Source of the DNA: Dyella sp. M7H15-1
GTDB taxonomy: Bacteria > Pseudomonadota > Gammaproteobacteria > Xanthomonadales > Rhodanobacteraceae
Length of the DNA: 64,000 nucleotides
Reading direction: 5' to 3'
Assembly (NCBI RefSeq): GCF_004114615.1
Contig: NZ_CP035300.1
Span: 992,001-1,056,000, forward strand
Shown in pieces: positions 47,013 to 56,400 of the stretch (position 1 is the stretch's first letter; each line of letters begins with the position of its first letter). The notes under the pieces are model-generated. The model was not told where the DNA came from. It saw nothing but the letters and a program-made list of their open reading frames with translations, and did not search any database. A program made the translations under genes and the position numbers.

Positions 47013-47441
47013 ATGTACCGCCCGCTAGCCCTCTTTGCTACCGCCCTGCTCGCCCTGGGGGCATTTGGCCCGCGTCCGGTACAAGCCGATGACGTCACTA
47101 AGCTGACGATCACCGACCAAAAAGTCGGTACCGGCAACACGGCTCGCGACGATGCCACGGTAACCATCAACTACACCGGCTGGCTCTACGACGCCAAGGC
47201 GCCGGACCACCGCGGCGCCAAGTTCGATAGCTCTTATGAAAGCGGTCGACCGCTCACCTTCGCGATCGGTGCCGAGGAGGTGATCTCCGGCATGGACAGC
47301 GGCGTGAAGGGCATGCGTGTAGGCGGCAAGCGCGAGATCATCATCCCGTCCGGCATGGGTTATGGTCATCACGGTGCAGGCAGCAAAATTCCGCCCGACC
47401 ATGCCCTGGTATTTGACATCGAGCTAGTCGGCGTGCACTAA
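47013..47441 (+). CDS. Exported FKBP-type peptidyl-prolyl isomerase
   Basis: 142-residue periplasmic isomerase. Signal peptide to VQA/DDV near residue 25, then a single FKBP domain: VTINYTGWLYD, GAKFDSSYESGRPLTFAIGAEEVISGMDSGVKGMRVGGKR, and the final DHALVFDIELVGV. Active-site aromatics (Y, F, W) are present except that the usual W of the binding floor is replaced around EEVI. ATG 47013 has TCGGAG upstream. Confidence 0.9.
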   Translation: MYRPLALFATALLALGAFGPRPVQADDVTKLTITDQKVGTGNTARDDATVTINYTGWLYDAKAPDHRGAKFDSSYESGRPLTFAIGAEEVISGMDSGVKGMRVGGKREIIIPSGMGYGHHGAGSKIPPDHALVFDIELVGVH

Positions 47442-47480
47442 GCGCTTCACGCCAGGCTAGGAATTGGGCCATGATGCGCC

Positions 47481-47642
47481 AGTGTGGTGTCTCGCAAGTA
47501 ACGTGAATAAATTCCGAGTGGATTTCGTCGCGAGACAAGACGCGAGGAGGAGTCATAGTGGGCGCTATGGCGACGACGAGCAACGCAGGATCGTGGCGAA
47601 AGACGCCGGAATTTGTTCGCGTTACTTGCGAGACACCACACT
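47481..47642. mobile_element. 162-bp MITE-like element with 36-bp terminal inverted repeats
   Basis: Left arm 47481-47516 (AGTGTGGTGTCTCGCAAGTA ...) and right arm 47607-47642 are inverted copies over 36 bases with two mismatches, enclosing ~90 bases that are GA-rich (AAGACGCGAGGAGGAGTC). It contains no transposase. It sits between the FKBP gene and the SH3 gene and may supply a strong long hairpin as terminator for the former. Confidence 0.85.
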
Positions 47643-47696
47643 AGCGTTGCCATACGTCGTACGCCCACCGCCCTGACGTTGCTGGAGGATTGCCCG

Positions 47697-48428
47697 ATGA
47701 AGCGAATGCTCTGGTCCTTCGTGGCCGCCCTGATGATGATCCTTCCCGCCGCGGCTTTCGCGGCGGACGGCTATGTCATCACCAACGTGAATATGTACGC
47801 TGGCCCAGACGCTGAATATCCGGTCGTACAAGTCTTGCCGGCCAATACCTGGGTGTCGGTTCAGGGCTGCACCACCGGCTGGGAATGGTGCGATGTCCTG
47901 GCTGGGCCGGATCGTGGTTGGGTGGCCGGCAGCTATATCGCCTACATGTACAACAATCAACCCGTATACGTGGTCGATTACGGGGCGCAGATCGGCCTTC
48001 CGATTGTTTCGTTCGTCATCGGCACGTATTGGTCGCGCTACTACCTCAATCGCCCCTTTTATCGGGACCGCAATCGCTGGTATGGACGGCCGATCCCGAT
48101 CCGGCCGCCCACACGGCCACCGATGCGCCCTCGCCCGCCCATTCGTCCGCCAGGTACCGGTCGACCGCCACAACCTGGCAACGGCCATCGGCCGCAGCCA
48201 CCGGGAGGTGGCCGGCCGCAACCGCCCGGCAACGGCAATCGCCCACCACCGCCCCATGGTGGTAACCGGCCACAACCGCCAGGTGGACATGGACCGGGAC
48301 AGCCCGGTGGCGGTAACCGTCCGCAGCCGCCGGGAGAAAATCGGCCTCAGCCGCCAAGCAATGGCCATTGGCCGTCGCCTCGCCCGAATCCGCAACAGGG
48401 GAACAACGGGAATCCCGGCAATCAGTAG
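47697..48428 (+). CDS. Exported SH3-domain protein with Pro/Gly-rich repeats
   Basis: 243-residue exported protein: signal peptide cut after AFA (residue ~22), bacterial SH3 domain at ~25-85 (NVNMYAGPDAEYPVVQVLPA; GWVAGSYIAYMY), a short Tyr/Arg segment (YWSRYYLNRPFYRDRNRWYG) and then ~110 residues of Pro/Gly/Arg/Asn repeats (RPQPPGGGRPQPPGN and variants). Probably cell-wall or envelope associated. ATG 47697 has GGAGGAT; it starts 55 bases after the MITE-like element. Confidence 0.85.
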   Translation: MKRMLWSFVAALMMILPAAAFAADGYVITNVNMYAGPDAEYPVVQVLPANTWVSVQGCTTGWEWCDVLAGPDRGWVAGSYIAYMYNNQPVYVVDYGAQIGLPIVSFVIGTYWSRYYLNRPFYRDRNRWYGRPIPIRPPTRPPMRPRPPIRPPGTGRPPQPGNGHRPQPPGGGRPQPPGNGNRPPPPHGGNRPQPPGGHGPGQPGGGNRPQPPGENRPQPPSNGHWPSPRPNPQQGNNGNPGNQ

Positions 48429-48447
48429 CCGGGATTTAAGGCAACAC

Positions 48448-50013
48448 TCACGAACTACACGAAAGCATGGAGCATCCCGCACGAGACTTCGCCCACTCAG
48501 GCCGCTTTTGCGCGTAATGCTCGCGTCCCGACTGTTCCTCGTAGGGGTGCCGCAATACTTCAAGCAGGGTAGAGATACCTTCGTAGTCGCCCTCGGTCGC
48601 GCGATCGATCGCCTCTTGCGCGAGATAGTTGCGCAACACGTAACAAGGATTCGCCACATGCATCCGCTGACGACGCTGTTCCGGAGAAAGCGGATCTTCG
48701 TGCAAGCGCCCGACGTAATCACTTAGCCAGCGAAGGAAATCAACCTCCACAGCTTCGCGTTTTGCATCGTTGTAAAACGCATGCTGCAGCGGTTGCAGCA
48801 CCGGCGATTGCGTATCGATATCGCTCAATGCGCGGAAGAACAAGGTCATATCCACTTCCGCCTGCTGCATCAGCGACTGCAATGTTTCCATGCGCGTCAC
48901 GTCATCGTCACGGCATTCGGCCAGTCCCAGCTTGGCCGCGATATGGTTGCGGGCATGTGCCGCGAATGCATCGACATAGCGATCCAGCCCTGCTTGCAAA
49001 GGCGCCACATCGCCAAACAACGGCGCCAGCGCGGAAGCGAGTCGGCTCAGGTTCCACCAGGCAACGTTCGGTTGCTGGCCGAAGCGGTAGCGACGGCGCA
49101 TGATGTCAGTGGTGTTGGGTGTCCAGTCCGGATCGAAATCGTCGATCCAGCCATAGGGGCCGTAATCGATGGTGAGGCCAAGTATCGACATGTTGTCGGT
49201 ATTCATTACGCCATGCACGAAACCCACGCGCATCCAATGCGCGATCATCCGGGCCGTACGCGCGCAAACGTCGGCAAACCAATCGCCGTAGCGGGTCTCG
49301 TCACTGCCCTTGAAATCGGGAAAATCGCGGCCAATCGTGAAGTCGACCAACTGACGCAACAAGGCGATTTCGCCGCGCGAAGTGGGCAATTCGAAATGTC
49401 CGAAGCGGATGAAGGACGGCGCCACACGGCACACAACCGCACCCGGCTCATGCTGCGGATGCCCGTCGTAGAACATGTCGCGTTCCACCCACTCGCCGGT
49501 CAACACCAGACTCAAAGCACGCGTGGTGGGAATGCCCAGGTGGTGCATGGCTTCGCTGCAGAGAAATTCGCGAATCGACGAACGCAGCACGGCGCGCCCA
49601 TCCGCACCGCGCGAATACGGTGTCGCGCCCGCCCCTTTCAACTGCAGCTCCAGCCGCTCGCCTTGCGCGATCAGCACTTCACCGAGGGAAATCGCTCGCC
49701 CGTCGCCAAGCTGCCCGGCCCAAACACCGAACTGGTGTCCACCATAGTTGGAGGCCCAAGGCTGCATGCCATCCAGCATGCCGTTGCCGCCAAACACCTG
49801 GGCGAACAGCGGGTTGGCGATATCCACCGTGCTCAAACCCAGTATGGCCGCCATGTCACACGACCATGCGATAACGCGCGGCGCTGCCACGGGACTGGGG
49901 TCCACACGCGAGTACGCAGCGCCATACACTTGCCGCGCGCCGGAACCTTGATCCGGGTCACCCGGCAGATCGCGCACAAAGGCGTTATCGAATTGCAGTG
50001 AAGTCAAGGACAT
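48448..50013 (-). CDS. selO: SelO (YdiU/UPF0061) protein AMPylase
   Basis: 521-residue pseudokinase that transfers AMP to proteins, linked to redox stress. Signatures [74 protein letters not shown] and WWNLSRLA. The C-terminus CSMLSCSS ends with the Cys-Ser-Ser that replaces the selenocysteine-Ser-Ser of animal SelO. It overlaps the downstream-strand neighbour rsuA-like gene by 29 bases. Confidence 0.94.
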   Translation of the reverse strand: MSLTSLQFDNAFVRDLPGDPDQGSGARQVYGAAYSRVDPSPVAAPRVIAWSCDMAAILGLSTVDIANPLFAQVFGGNGMLDGMQPWASNYGGHQFGVWAGQLGDGRAISLGEVLIAQGERLELQLKGAGATPYSRGADGRAVLRSSIREFLCSEAMHHLGIPTTRALSLVLTGEWVERDMFYDGHPQHEPGAVVCRVAPSFIRFGHFELPTSRGEIALLRQLVDFTIGRDFPDFKGSDETRYGDWFADVCARTARMIAHWMRVGFVHGVMNTDNMSILGLTIDYGPYGWIDDFDPDWTPNTTDIMRRRYRFGQQPNVAWWNLSRLASALAPLFGDVAPLQAGLDRYVDAFAAHARNHIAAKLGLAECRDDDVTRMETLQSLMQQAEVDMTLFFRALSDIDTQSPVLQPLQHAFYNDAKREAVEVDFLRWLSDYVGRLHEDPLSPEQRRQRMHVANPCYVLRNYLAQEAIDRATEGDYEGISTLLEVLRHPYEEQSGREHYAQKRPEWAKSRAGCSMLSCSS

Positions 50014-50725
50014 GGGTAGGTTCAGTGCTTTCGAAGATGCGTGCTATCTCATCGGCCACAAGCTGCCGCCACGCGCCCGGCGCCAGGCCATCCAGCTGCA
50101 GACCGCCAATGGCCGTGCGCTGCAGCGCCTGAACATGGTTGCCGGTGGCGGCAAACATCCGGCGTACCTGATGATAACGACCTTCGGCAATGCGCAAGCG
50201 TGCATGACGTGGCGCCAGCACATCCAGTGACGCTGGCAACAAGGGCGTGGTTTCCGATTCCAGTATCAACATGCCGCTGGCGAACAGAGCCTGCTCGTCG
50301 CCGCGCAAATCCTGCGCCAGGGTGGCCTCGTAGACTTTGCCGAGATTGGCGCGTGGCGAAATGATCCGATGCAGCAAAGCGCCATCGTCGGTAAACAACA
50401 GCAGGCCGGATGTGTCGCGGTCCAGCCGACCCACTGTAGACAGCGCAGGATTGCGCGCGCGATAACGTGGCGGCAACAAGTCATACACCACCCGGCCCGG
50501 ATCCTTGCGTGAGCAAGTGACACCGAGCGGCTTGTTCATCATCAGCAGGATGCCAGTGGGCGGATCGAGCGGTTCGCCATCGATAAAGATCTGCGCATGT
50601 TCCACCTTGTCGTCGGCGTACAGCACTTCGCCATCCGGATCGGTAACGCGCCCCTCGCGGAACATCCATGCGACATCCTTGCGACTGCCGTAGCCGAGAT
50701 TCGCAATCAGCCTCACCAACCTCAT
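49985..50725 (-). CDS. rsuA: 16S rRNA pseudouridine synthase, RsuA family
   Basis: 246-residue RsuA/RluB-type enzyme. N-terminal S4 RNA-binding domain ([24 protein letters not shown]), then the catalytic domain with [17 protein letters not shown] (catalytic Asp), [11 protein letters not shown] and the [16 protein letters not shown] motif. Its 3' end overlaps the start of SelO by 29 bases and its 5' end overlaps the methyltransferase by four, so the three form one coupled unit. Exact target uridine (516 expected) not proven. Confidence 0.9.
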   Translation of the reverse strand: MRLVRLIANLGYGSRKDVAWMFREGRVTDPDGEVLYADDKVEHAQIFIDGEPLDPPTGILLMMNKPLGVTCSRKDPGRVVYDLLPPRYRARNPALSTVGRLDRDTSGLLLFTDDGALLHRIISPRANLGKVYEATLAQDLRGDEQALFASGMLILESETTPLLPASLDVLAPRHARLRIAEGRYHQVRRMFAATGNHVQALQRTAIGGLQLDGLAPGAWRQLVADEIARIFESTEPTHVLDFTAIR

Positions 50726-51786
50726 CCGCGCACACCTCGTGCCTCGATCACTTTGAAACCCTTCTGCATCACCACGTTACGGACCTGCTCGAAATGCGCG
50801 GCCAAGGTCGATTCGTACGGCAAGTGACGGTTGGCCACCAGCCATAACCGCCCCTGCGGGACCAGCGCATTCGCCGCACGCGCAATAAAGGCGCGACCAA
50901 GCTCGGGCAAGTCCGTCCTGCCCTGGTGAAATGGCGGGTTGCTGACGATCACGTCGTAACGCCGGCCGATGCCCACGGTCACGTCGTGCCAGTGCACTGC
51001 AAACGCCAGTTCGCGCCCGCTTTCGCGGATGGCACGCTCGGCATTGAGCCGCGCCGGCTCAAGCGCACGCGCCTCGGCCTCGTAAAGATCGAGCGCCGTG
51101 ATGTGGGGACAGCGCGCAATGATCTGCGCGGCGAGATAGCCGTAACCGGCGCCGAAGTCAGCCACCTGTCCCTGCAAGTCATCCGGCAGATGCATGGCAA
51201 GCAGCTCGGAGGCGGCATCCACGCGATCCCAGGCAAACAGGCCCGGCCGGCTGAGATAACCCGCGGCATTCGTCTTCGGCTGATCCAGCGCCCGCCACGT
51301 TTCCAGCAGCGATGCATCGCGCGATGCCAACTGCGATTGGCCCCAGAACACCCGACACTTGTGCTTGGAAAGATGGTTCACCGTGCCAAGCAAGGCTTCC
51401 AGGTCGGATTGCGCAGATTTCGCGCCTTCCGCATTAGGCACGCAAACCAGCACGACACCGCCGCCGTCAGCATGCCAGGCCGCGCGTGCGAACAGGGCTC
51501 GCGCTTCCTCACGCTGCCGCGGCGGCAACACCATCACCACTTTGAAGCGCGCATCCAGTGCGGCTTCGCCAACGGTGAATCCACTGTGCGTCAAGGCATC
51601 GGCAAAAGGCTTGAAGCTTTGCTCGCACAGCCAGCCCGGTCGGGCCACTTCACGCAGACGATAGCCATCGCGCGCGCGCAAGAACAACACGTTGCCATCA
51701 GCAGGCAAACGTAGCGGACTGTCCGTGAAAGGAAGAAAAAGCGCATCCAGCACCGCATCGGGCACGGACGCATGGATACCGATCAT
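50722..51786 (-). CDS. RsmC/RlmG-type rRNA guanine N2-methyltransferase
   Basis: 354-residue SAM-dependent methyltransferase with a degenerate N-terminal half (residues 1-170) and catalytic C-terminal half: VADFGAGYGYLAAQI (SAM site) and the N-methylase motif VSNPPFHQG. That two-half structure is typical of RsmC (16S G1207) and RlmG (23S G1835). ATG 51786; a TTG two codons earlier is possible. Coupled to the rsuA-like gene. Confidence 0.88.
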   Translation of the reverse strand: MIGIHASVPDAVLDALFLPFTDSPLRLPADGNVLFLRARDGYRLREVARPGWLCEQSFKPFADALTHSGFTVGEAALDARFKVVMVLPPRQREEARALFARAAWHADGGGVVLVCVPNAEGAKSAQSDLEALLGTVNHLSKHKCRVFWGQSQLASRDASLLETWRALDQPKTNAAGYLSRPGLFAWDRVDAASELLAMHLPDDLQGQVADFGAGYGYLAAQIIARCPHITALDLYEAEARALEPARLNAERAIRESGRELAFAVHWHDVTVGIGRRYDVIVSNPPFHQGRTDLPELGRAFIARAANALVPQGRLWLVANRHLPYESTLAAHFEQVRNVVMQKGFKVIEARGVRG

Positions 51787-51805
51787 GGTCAATACGAATG
51801 CATTA

Positions 51806-53809
51806 TCAAGCCTTCTGTCCCAACCGCCCGATCCAGCGATACATCAGATACGTCACCGCGACAAATGTCGCACCGCCGATCCAGATCGATGCGTCCTCGA
51901 AGCTGTGCCCCACCAACGCGAGCGGTGCCGGTTTGCCGGAGAACACCACGATGGCCGCCACCAGCACGCCGATGATGCTTTCGCCCACGATCAGTCCGGA
52001 CGCCAGCAACACGCCGAGCTGCTTGGTGGCTTCACCCTTCGGCGTGCGGTCTGCGCGTTTGTCGAAGTACCAGCCGACGATGGCACCGACCACGATCATC
52101 AGGGTGGTGGAGGTGGGCAGGTAGATACCCAGGCCCACGGCGAGTGGCGGCAGGCGCGCCGCTTTGGTCGTGGCGCCAAGGATCGCATCGACCACGATGA
52201 GCCCGACACCGATCGCGGCGCCGATGCTGATCAGGCTCCAGTCAATGTTGTTCTGGATCACGCCCTGCGCTAGCGCCGAAATCAGGCCGGCCTGCGGCGC
52301 AGGCAATGCGTGCGCAGGATCGACACCGGGCGCGCCGAGGAAACCGTACGCATGGTTGAGCAGATCCAGCACGGGCGGAATTACAACAGCACCGGCAATC
52401 ACACCGATCACCAACGCAGCCTGCTGACGCCACGGCGTAGCATCCACCAACTGACCGGTCTTGAGATCTTGCAGGTTGTTGTTGGCAATCGCCGCCACCG
52501 CGAACACTACCGAAGTGATGAACAACGCGAAGGCCACCAAGGCCTTGCCCGAATCCGCCGGCAGATCCGACTTCACTCCCGCCAGCAGCAACAGCGCGGC
52601 AATGATCACCACCAGGATGCCGATGCCCGACAACGGGCTGTTGGACGAACCGATCAGGCCCGCCATGTAACCGCACACCGTCGACACCAGGAAGCTGAGA
52701 ATCAGCACAAACAGCACCCCACCGATCACCAGCAGCGCCGTATGCGAACCCAGCCCGCTGGTGACACTGAAATCACCCAGCAGCCAGGCGATCGGCAACA
52801 TGCAAATCAGCACGATCAGGCCAACGATGCCAATCGGCATGTCCTGTTCGGTGCGCGGCAGCGTGTCGCCCTTGCCGGCCTTGCGCACACGCGAAGCAGC
52901 CATGGCCGACGTAAGGCCACTCACCACCGGCTTGACCAGCTTGACCAGCGTCCAGATAGCCGCCACGCCAATGGTGCCTGCACCCACAAAACGCACGTAG
53001 TGGCTCCAGGCGCCCTGCGCGATATCGGACACACTGCCAGTACCCGGATGCAACAGGGTGAAGTGCGGCACCGCCCAACCCCAGCCGATCAGCGCGCCGA
53101 CCAGCATGGCAATACCCACCGACAGGCCGACCAAGTGCCCCACCGCGAACAGCGCAAAAGACAGGCTGAAATCATAACCACTAGCCGCGCCGCGATCGCC
53201 AATACGGAAGTACTGTGCCACGTCGCTGGCGAAGACCTTGGTCTCCACGATGATGTAGAACACCGCCGATACGATCGAGCCGACAACCACCGCCATCAGG
53301 CCACTGGTGCCGCCTTCGACCGACGCCGACTGAGAGGCTTCGCCAGCGTGCTCGCCCGAGCCGACCTTCAGCACCTCCGCGCAGGCCACGCCTTCCGGAT
53401 AGGGGAGATCGGAATCGGTGACCAGCGCGCGACGCAGCGGGATGGTGTACATCACGCCCAGGATGCCGCCCGCGGCACAGATGCCGAAGGAAATCCAGAA
53501 TGGGAAGCCGCTCCACCAACCCACCATGATCAGGCCAGGCAACACGAAGATGATCGACGACAGCGTGCCCGCAGCCGAAGCCACCGTCTGCACAATGTTG
53601 TTTTCTTGGATCGTCGCGCCTTTCATCGCGCGCAGAATGGCCATCGAGATCACCGCCGCCGGAATCGACGTGGCGAAGGTCAGGCCGGCCTTCAGGCCGA
53701 AGAACACATTGGCTGCGGTGAACACCAGGGTGATCACCACGCCTATGATCAGGCCACGGATAGTGAGTTCGGCGCGCGGCGCGGTGCCGGGTCCAGGTAT
53801 TGCATTCAC
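51806..53809 (-). CDS. OPT-family oligopeptide transporter
   Basis: 667-residue polytopic transporter with about 14-16 helices. Starts with LTIRGLIIGVVITLVFTAANVFFGLKAGLTFATSIPAAVISM, a standard OPT opening; ENNIVQTVASAAG and YPEGVACAEVLKVG are family signatures. Proton-driven uptake of peptides or metal chelates is the family role. Start taken as GTG 53809 behind GGGAGACC; TTG 53824 is alternative. Ends 19 bases before the methyltransferase start. Confidence 0.9.
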   Translation of the reverse strand: MNAIPGPGTAPRAELTIRGLIIGVVITLVFTAANVFFGLKAGLTFATSIPAAVISMAILRAMKGATIQENNIVQTVASAAGTLSSIIFVLPGLIMVGWWSGFPFWISFGICAAGGILGVMYTIPLRRALVTDSDLPYPEGVACAEVLKVGSGEHAGEASQSASVEGGTSGLMAVVVGSIVSAVFYIIVETKVFASDVAQYFRIGDRGAASGYDFSLSFALFAVGHLVGLSVGIAMLVGALIGWGWAVPHFTLLHPGTGSVSDIAQGAWSHYVRFVGAGTIGVAAIWTLVKLVKPVVSGLTSAMAASRVRKAGKGDTLPRTEQDMPIGIVGLIVLICMLPIAWLLGDFSVTSGLGSHTALLVIGGVLFVLILSFLVSTVCGYMAGLIGSSNSPLSGIGILVVIIAALLLLAGVKSDLPADSGKALVAFALFITSVVFAVAAIANNNLQDLKTGQLVDATPWRQQAALVIGVIAGAVVIPPVLDLLNHAYGFLGAPGVDPAHALPAPQAGLISALAQGVIQNNIDWSLISIGAAIGVGLIVVDAILGATTKAARLPPLAVGLGIYLPTSTTLMIVVGAIVGWYFDKRADRTPKGEATKQLGVLLASGLIVGESIIGVLVAAIVVFSGKPAPLALVGHSFEDASIWIGGATFVAVTYLMYRWIGRLGQKA

Positions 53810-53892
53810 GGGCGGTCTCCCCAAACTGTCCAGCCAACAAGATAGCGTGGATCGCTGGATGGGTGTTGACTTACGTATGCCCGGATGAGTGT

Positions 53893-53916
53893 AGGCGCCC
53901 TCCGTCGGCGCCTTTT
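53893..53916 (+). terminator. GC-rich hairpin with short T-run
   Basis: AGGCGCC-CTCCGTC-GGCGCCT followed by TTTT (53893-53916). It has the form of an intrinsic terminator for plus-strand transcription, yet both neighbours are minus-strand genes, so it may rather act as hairpin downstream of the Cys-rich gene or stop antisense transcription. Confidence 0.4.
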
Positions 53917-53952
53917 CACATTAAGGCAACGCCATGTCCAGGGCCACAAAGC

Positions 53953-54153
53953 TCAAGGCTCTACACTCGGATGACGCGCACGCCACGCTGCCAGCAATTC
54001 ACGGTAATGCTGTCGCGCTTCCTCGTAGTCATCGAAGATGCATGGATCGCAACCATTACCGCAGCAGTCGCCCGGATCAGGCTCAACAGGCGGCGTCGGT
54101 GGCGGATCGTCGCGTAAATCTTTATCGTCGGGAACAGGCAGGTCGTCGTTCAT
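53953..54153 (-). CDS. Small Cys-rich protein with oxidoreductase-like N-terminal motif
   Basis: 66-residue acidic, Pro-rich protein. The motif PDPGDCCGNGCDPCIFDDYEEARQHY matches the conserved segment of the Oxidored-like (PF09791) family, seen in small bacterial proteins and in eukaryotic mitochondrial proteins; four cysteines in CCGNGCDPC could bind metal. Start at ATG 54153; the longer frame to 54231 lacks support. Function unknown. Confidence 0.75.
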   Translation of the reverse strand: MNDDLPVPDDKDLRDDPPPTPPVEPDPGDCCGNGCDPCIFDDYEEARQHYRELLAAWRARHPSVEP

Positions 54154-54234
54154 GGGCAAACAAAACTTGACGTCACCCACATGGTAGCCCGATACCACCA
54201 CCTCACGTTTGAGAGTCGTCCCCGGGAGCACTCA

Positions 54235-55380
54235 ATGCGTCAGTTTTCTTTCTGCTGTCACCCGTCATGGATCGCCAGCTTGCTGCTGCCTTTGTCGCTG
54301 CTTGCGGCTGGCGGCGTGGCTATGGCACAGACCACCCCCTCGCCTTACCGCATCGTCGGCTACGCCAACGGCTGGAATCCGGTGCAAACCAAAGATGCCA
54401 ACAAGATCGACACGCTGATCTTCGCTTTTGCCCATCCGCAAGATGGCAAAGTGGTGATTGCCGACCAGGATCTGAAGAACCTGCATGACCTGCTCGCGCT
54501 GAAAAAGATCAATCCGAAACTCAAGGTGGATATCTGCGTGGGCGGCTGGAGCGTGGGTGGATTTTCCGAAGCGGCCAGCACCGAAGCCGGGCGCCGGCAG
54601 TTTGCCGACAGCGCCGCGCAACTGGTGGCTGCCCAGCATGCCGATGGCCTGGATGTGGATTGGGAGTATCCCGGCCATCACGAATCCGGCATCAAGTCGA
54701 GCCCACTGGACAAAACCGACTACACCCTGCTGCTGAAAGCGATCCGCGCCAGCCTTGATCGCGTCGGGGCCGAAAACGATCGCGCCGGCGCCCATCACTA
54801 CACACTCAGCGTAGCGATTGCCGATGGCCCCTTCGTCGACGACATCGACATCGCCGCCATCAATCCGTACCTGGATACGTTCAATCTGATGACGTATGAC
54901 TTCGTCAACGCCATGACGCCCACTACCGGCCATCACACTGGCCTGCATCCGTCGGCGCTTATCAAAGGCGATGGACGCACGACGGATCGCGCCGTGCAAC
55001 AGTTCCTGGCCGCAGGTGTCGCACCCGGCAAACTATTGATCGGTGCCGCACTCTACGGCCGCGAGTTTGCCGATGTGAAACCCGACCACAACGGCCTCTA
55101 CCAGACCTATGGCCATTACCAGGGCGGACACAATTGGCCGGAACTGAAGCAGGACTATCTCAACAAACAGGGTTTCGTGCGCTATTGGGATGCTGATGCA
55201 CAGGCGCCGTGGCTATGGAATGCGCAGACCCACCACTTCATCACCTACGACGATCCGCAGTCGATTGCCGCGAAGACGGCTTATATCAAAGCACAGCATC
55301 TGGGCGGGATCATGTATTGGGAGCAGACGGCTGATCCGAGTGATGAGTTGCTGGGCGATATGTGGAAGGGGTTGCATTAG
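54235..55380 (+). CDS. Exported GH18 chitinase-like glycosidase
   Basis: 381-residue exported glycoside hydrolase family 18 protein. Signal peptide cut after AMA (residue ~31). The catalytic motif DGLDVDWEYP places the catalytic Glu at about residue 144; VDICVGGWSVGGFSEAA is the second substrate-binding signature and GGIMYWEQTADPSDELL the C-terminal one. No separate carbohydrate-binding domain. ATG 54235 has CGGGAG upstream. Likely degrades chitin or related amino-sugar polymers outside the cytoplasm. Confidence 0.9.
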   Translation: MRQFSFCCHPSWIASLLLPLSLLAAGGVAMAQTTPSPYRIVGYANGWNPVQTKDANKIDTLIFAFAHPQDGKVVIADQDLKNLHDLLALKKINPKLKVDICVGGWSVGGFSEAASTEAGRRQFADSAAQLVAAQHADGLDVDWEYPGHHESGIKSSPLDKTDYTLLLKAIRASLDRVGAENDRAGAHHYTLSVAIADGPFVDDIDIAAINPYLDTFNLMTYDFVNAMTPTTGHHTGLHPSALIKGDGRTTDRAVQQFLAAGVAPGKLLIGAALYGREFADVKPDHNGLYQTYGHYQGGHNWPELKQDYLNKQGFVRYWDADAQAPWLWNAQTHHFITYDDPQSIAAKTAYIKAQHLGGIMYWEQTADPSDELLGDMWKGLH

Positions 55381-55382
55381 TC

Positions 55383-55402
55383 CAATGGCACTAGTGCCAT
55401 TG
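55383..55402. other. Perfect 20-bp palindrome just after the chitinase stop
   Basis: CAATGGCACTAGTGCCATTG is identical to its complement and begins three bases after the chitinase TAG. It could form a cruciform or RNA hairpin, or be a dimeric regulator site between the chitinase and metQ genes. No T-run follows. Confidence 0.7.
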
Positions 55403-55525
55403 CCGCTAAGCCCCGGAGCGCCCACTCAGGATTTTTAGAGATTTCGCTGAACGTCACCGCATGACCACTTTGCATCCAGCCGTATGGACGGCTATTCTGA
55501 TTCGCCGCACGAGGATGAAAATCCG

Positions 55526-56320
55526 ATGAAAAAGCTGATGGCTCTACTCGCCGCCTTGTTGATCCTGGCCGGCTGCTCCTCCGGCTCTGGCGACTCGAAC
55601 CGCCAGACACTCACCGTGGCCGCCACCGCGGTACCACACGCGGAGATCCTCAAAGAGGTCAAGCCGATCCTCGCGAAGGAAGGCGTGAACCTCGACATCA
55701 GGGTGTTCGCCGACTACGTGCAGCCCAATACACAGGTGGCAGAAAAGAATATCGATGTGAACTATTTCCAGACCAAACCATACCTGGATGCGTTCAATCG
55801 TGAGCGCGGCACCCACCTGGTGATCATTACCGGCGTGCACATCGAACCCTTTGGTGCGTATTCGCACAAGATCAAGTCAATCGACCAGTTGCCCGATGGC
55901 GCCACGGTGGCCATTCCGAACGATCCCAGCAACAATAGCCGCGCCTTGCTGCTGCTCGCCAAGAATGGCCTGATCACGTTGAAGGACCCGAATAGCGAAC
56001 TGGCCACGCTCAAAGACATCACTGCCAATCCCAAGAACCTCAAGTTCAAGGAACTGGAAGCCGCGATGCTGCCACGCACGCTGGATGAAATGGATTTAGC
56101 GATGATCAACACCAACTACGCCCTGGCCGCCGGCCTCAACCCAACCAAAGATGCGCTGCTGATCGAGGACAAGAATTCACCTTATGTGAATTACCTGGTC
56201 GGCCGCCCGGACAACCAGACCGATCCTCGGGTGCAGAAGCTGGCGCAGGCGCTTACCAGTCCGCAGGTGAAGGCGTTTATCGAACAGAAATATCATGGAG
56301 CGGTGTTGCCTGCGTTCTAA
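55526..56320 (+). CDS. metQ: MetQ-like methionine-binding lipoprotein (orphan)
   Basis: 264-residue NlpA/MetQ family lipoprotein. Signal peptide with lipobox LAGC (Cys 17). Signatures: TVAATAVPHAEILKEVKP, DYVQPNTQVAEKNIDVNYFQTKPYLDAFN, GATVAIPNDPSNNSRALLLLAKNGLI. MetQ normally acts with MetN and MetI, but neither lies beside it here, so it must share a distant transporter or act alone. ATG 55526 has GAGGA nine bases upstream. No methionine riboswitch was recognised upstream. Confidence 0.9.
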   Translation: MKKLMALLAALLILAGCSSGSGDSNRQTLTVAATAVPHAEILKEVKPILAKEGVNLDIRVFADYVQPNTQVAEKNIDVNYFQTKPYLDAFNRERGTHLVIITGVHIEPFGAYSHKIKSIDQLPDGATVAIPNDPSNNSRALLLLAKNGLITLKDPNSELATLKDITANPKNLKFKELEAAMLPRTLDEMDLAMINTNYALAAGLNPTKDALLIEDKNSPYVNYLVGRPDNQTDPRVQKLAQALTSPQVKAFIEQKYHGAVLPAF

Positions 56321-56326
56321 GGAGCC

Positions 56327-56396
56327 GGGAATCGGGAATCGCAAGAGCAACGCACGCCATGCTCTTAGGCATTCCCGATTCTCGCCCCCATTCCCG
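56327..56396. repeat. Nested inverted repeat between metQ and pncB
   Basis: GGGAATCGGGAATCG (56327-56341) and the related inverted ATTCCCGATTCTCG...CATTCCC (56371-56396) flank an inner stem AAGAGCA/TGCTCTT (56343-56349 and 56360-56366). This GGGAATCGGGAATCG type of repeat is common in Xanthomonadales spacers. It lies between two convergent genes and could terminate both. Confidence 0.65.
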
Positions 56397-56400
56397 CCTA

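Noticed and set aside
48781-50001. 406-aa frame antisense to selO
   Set aside because: Shadow of SelO; no ribosome site or family motif.
52310-53845. 511-aa frame antisense to the OPT transporter
   Set aside because: Gln/Arg/His-rich shadow of a GC-rich membrane protein gene.
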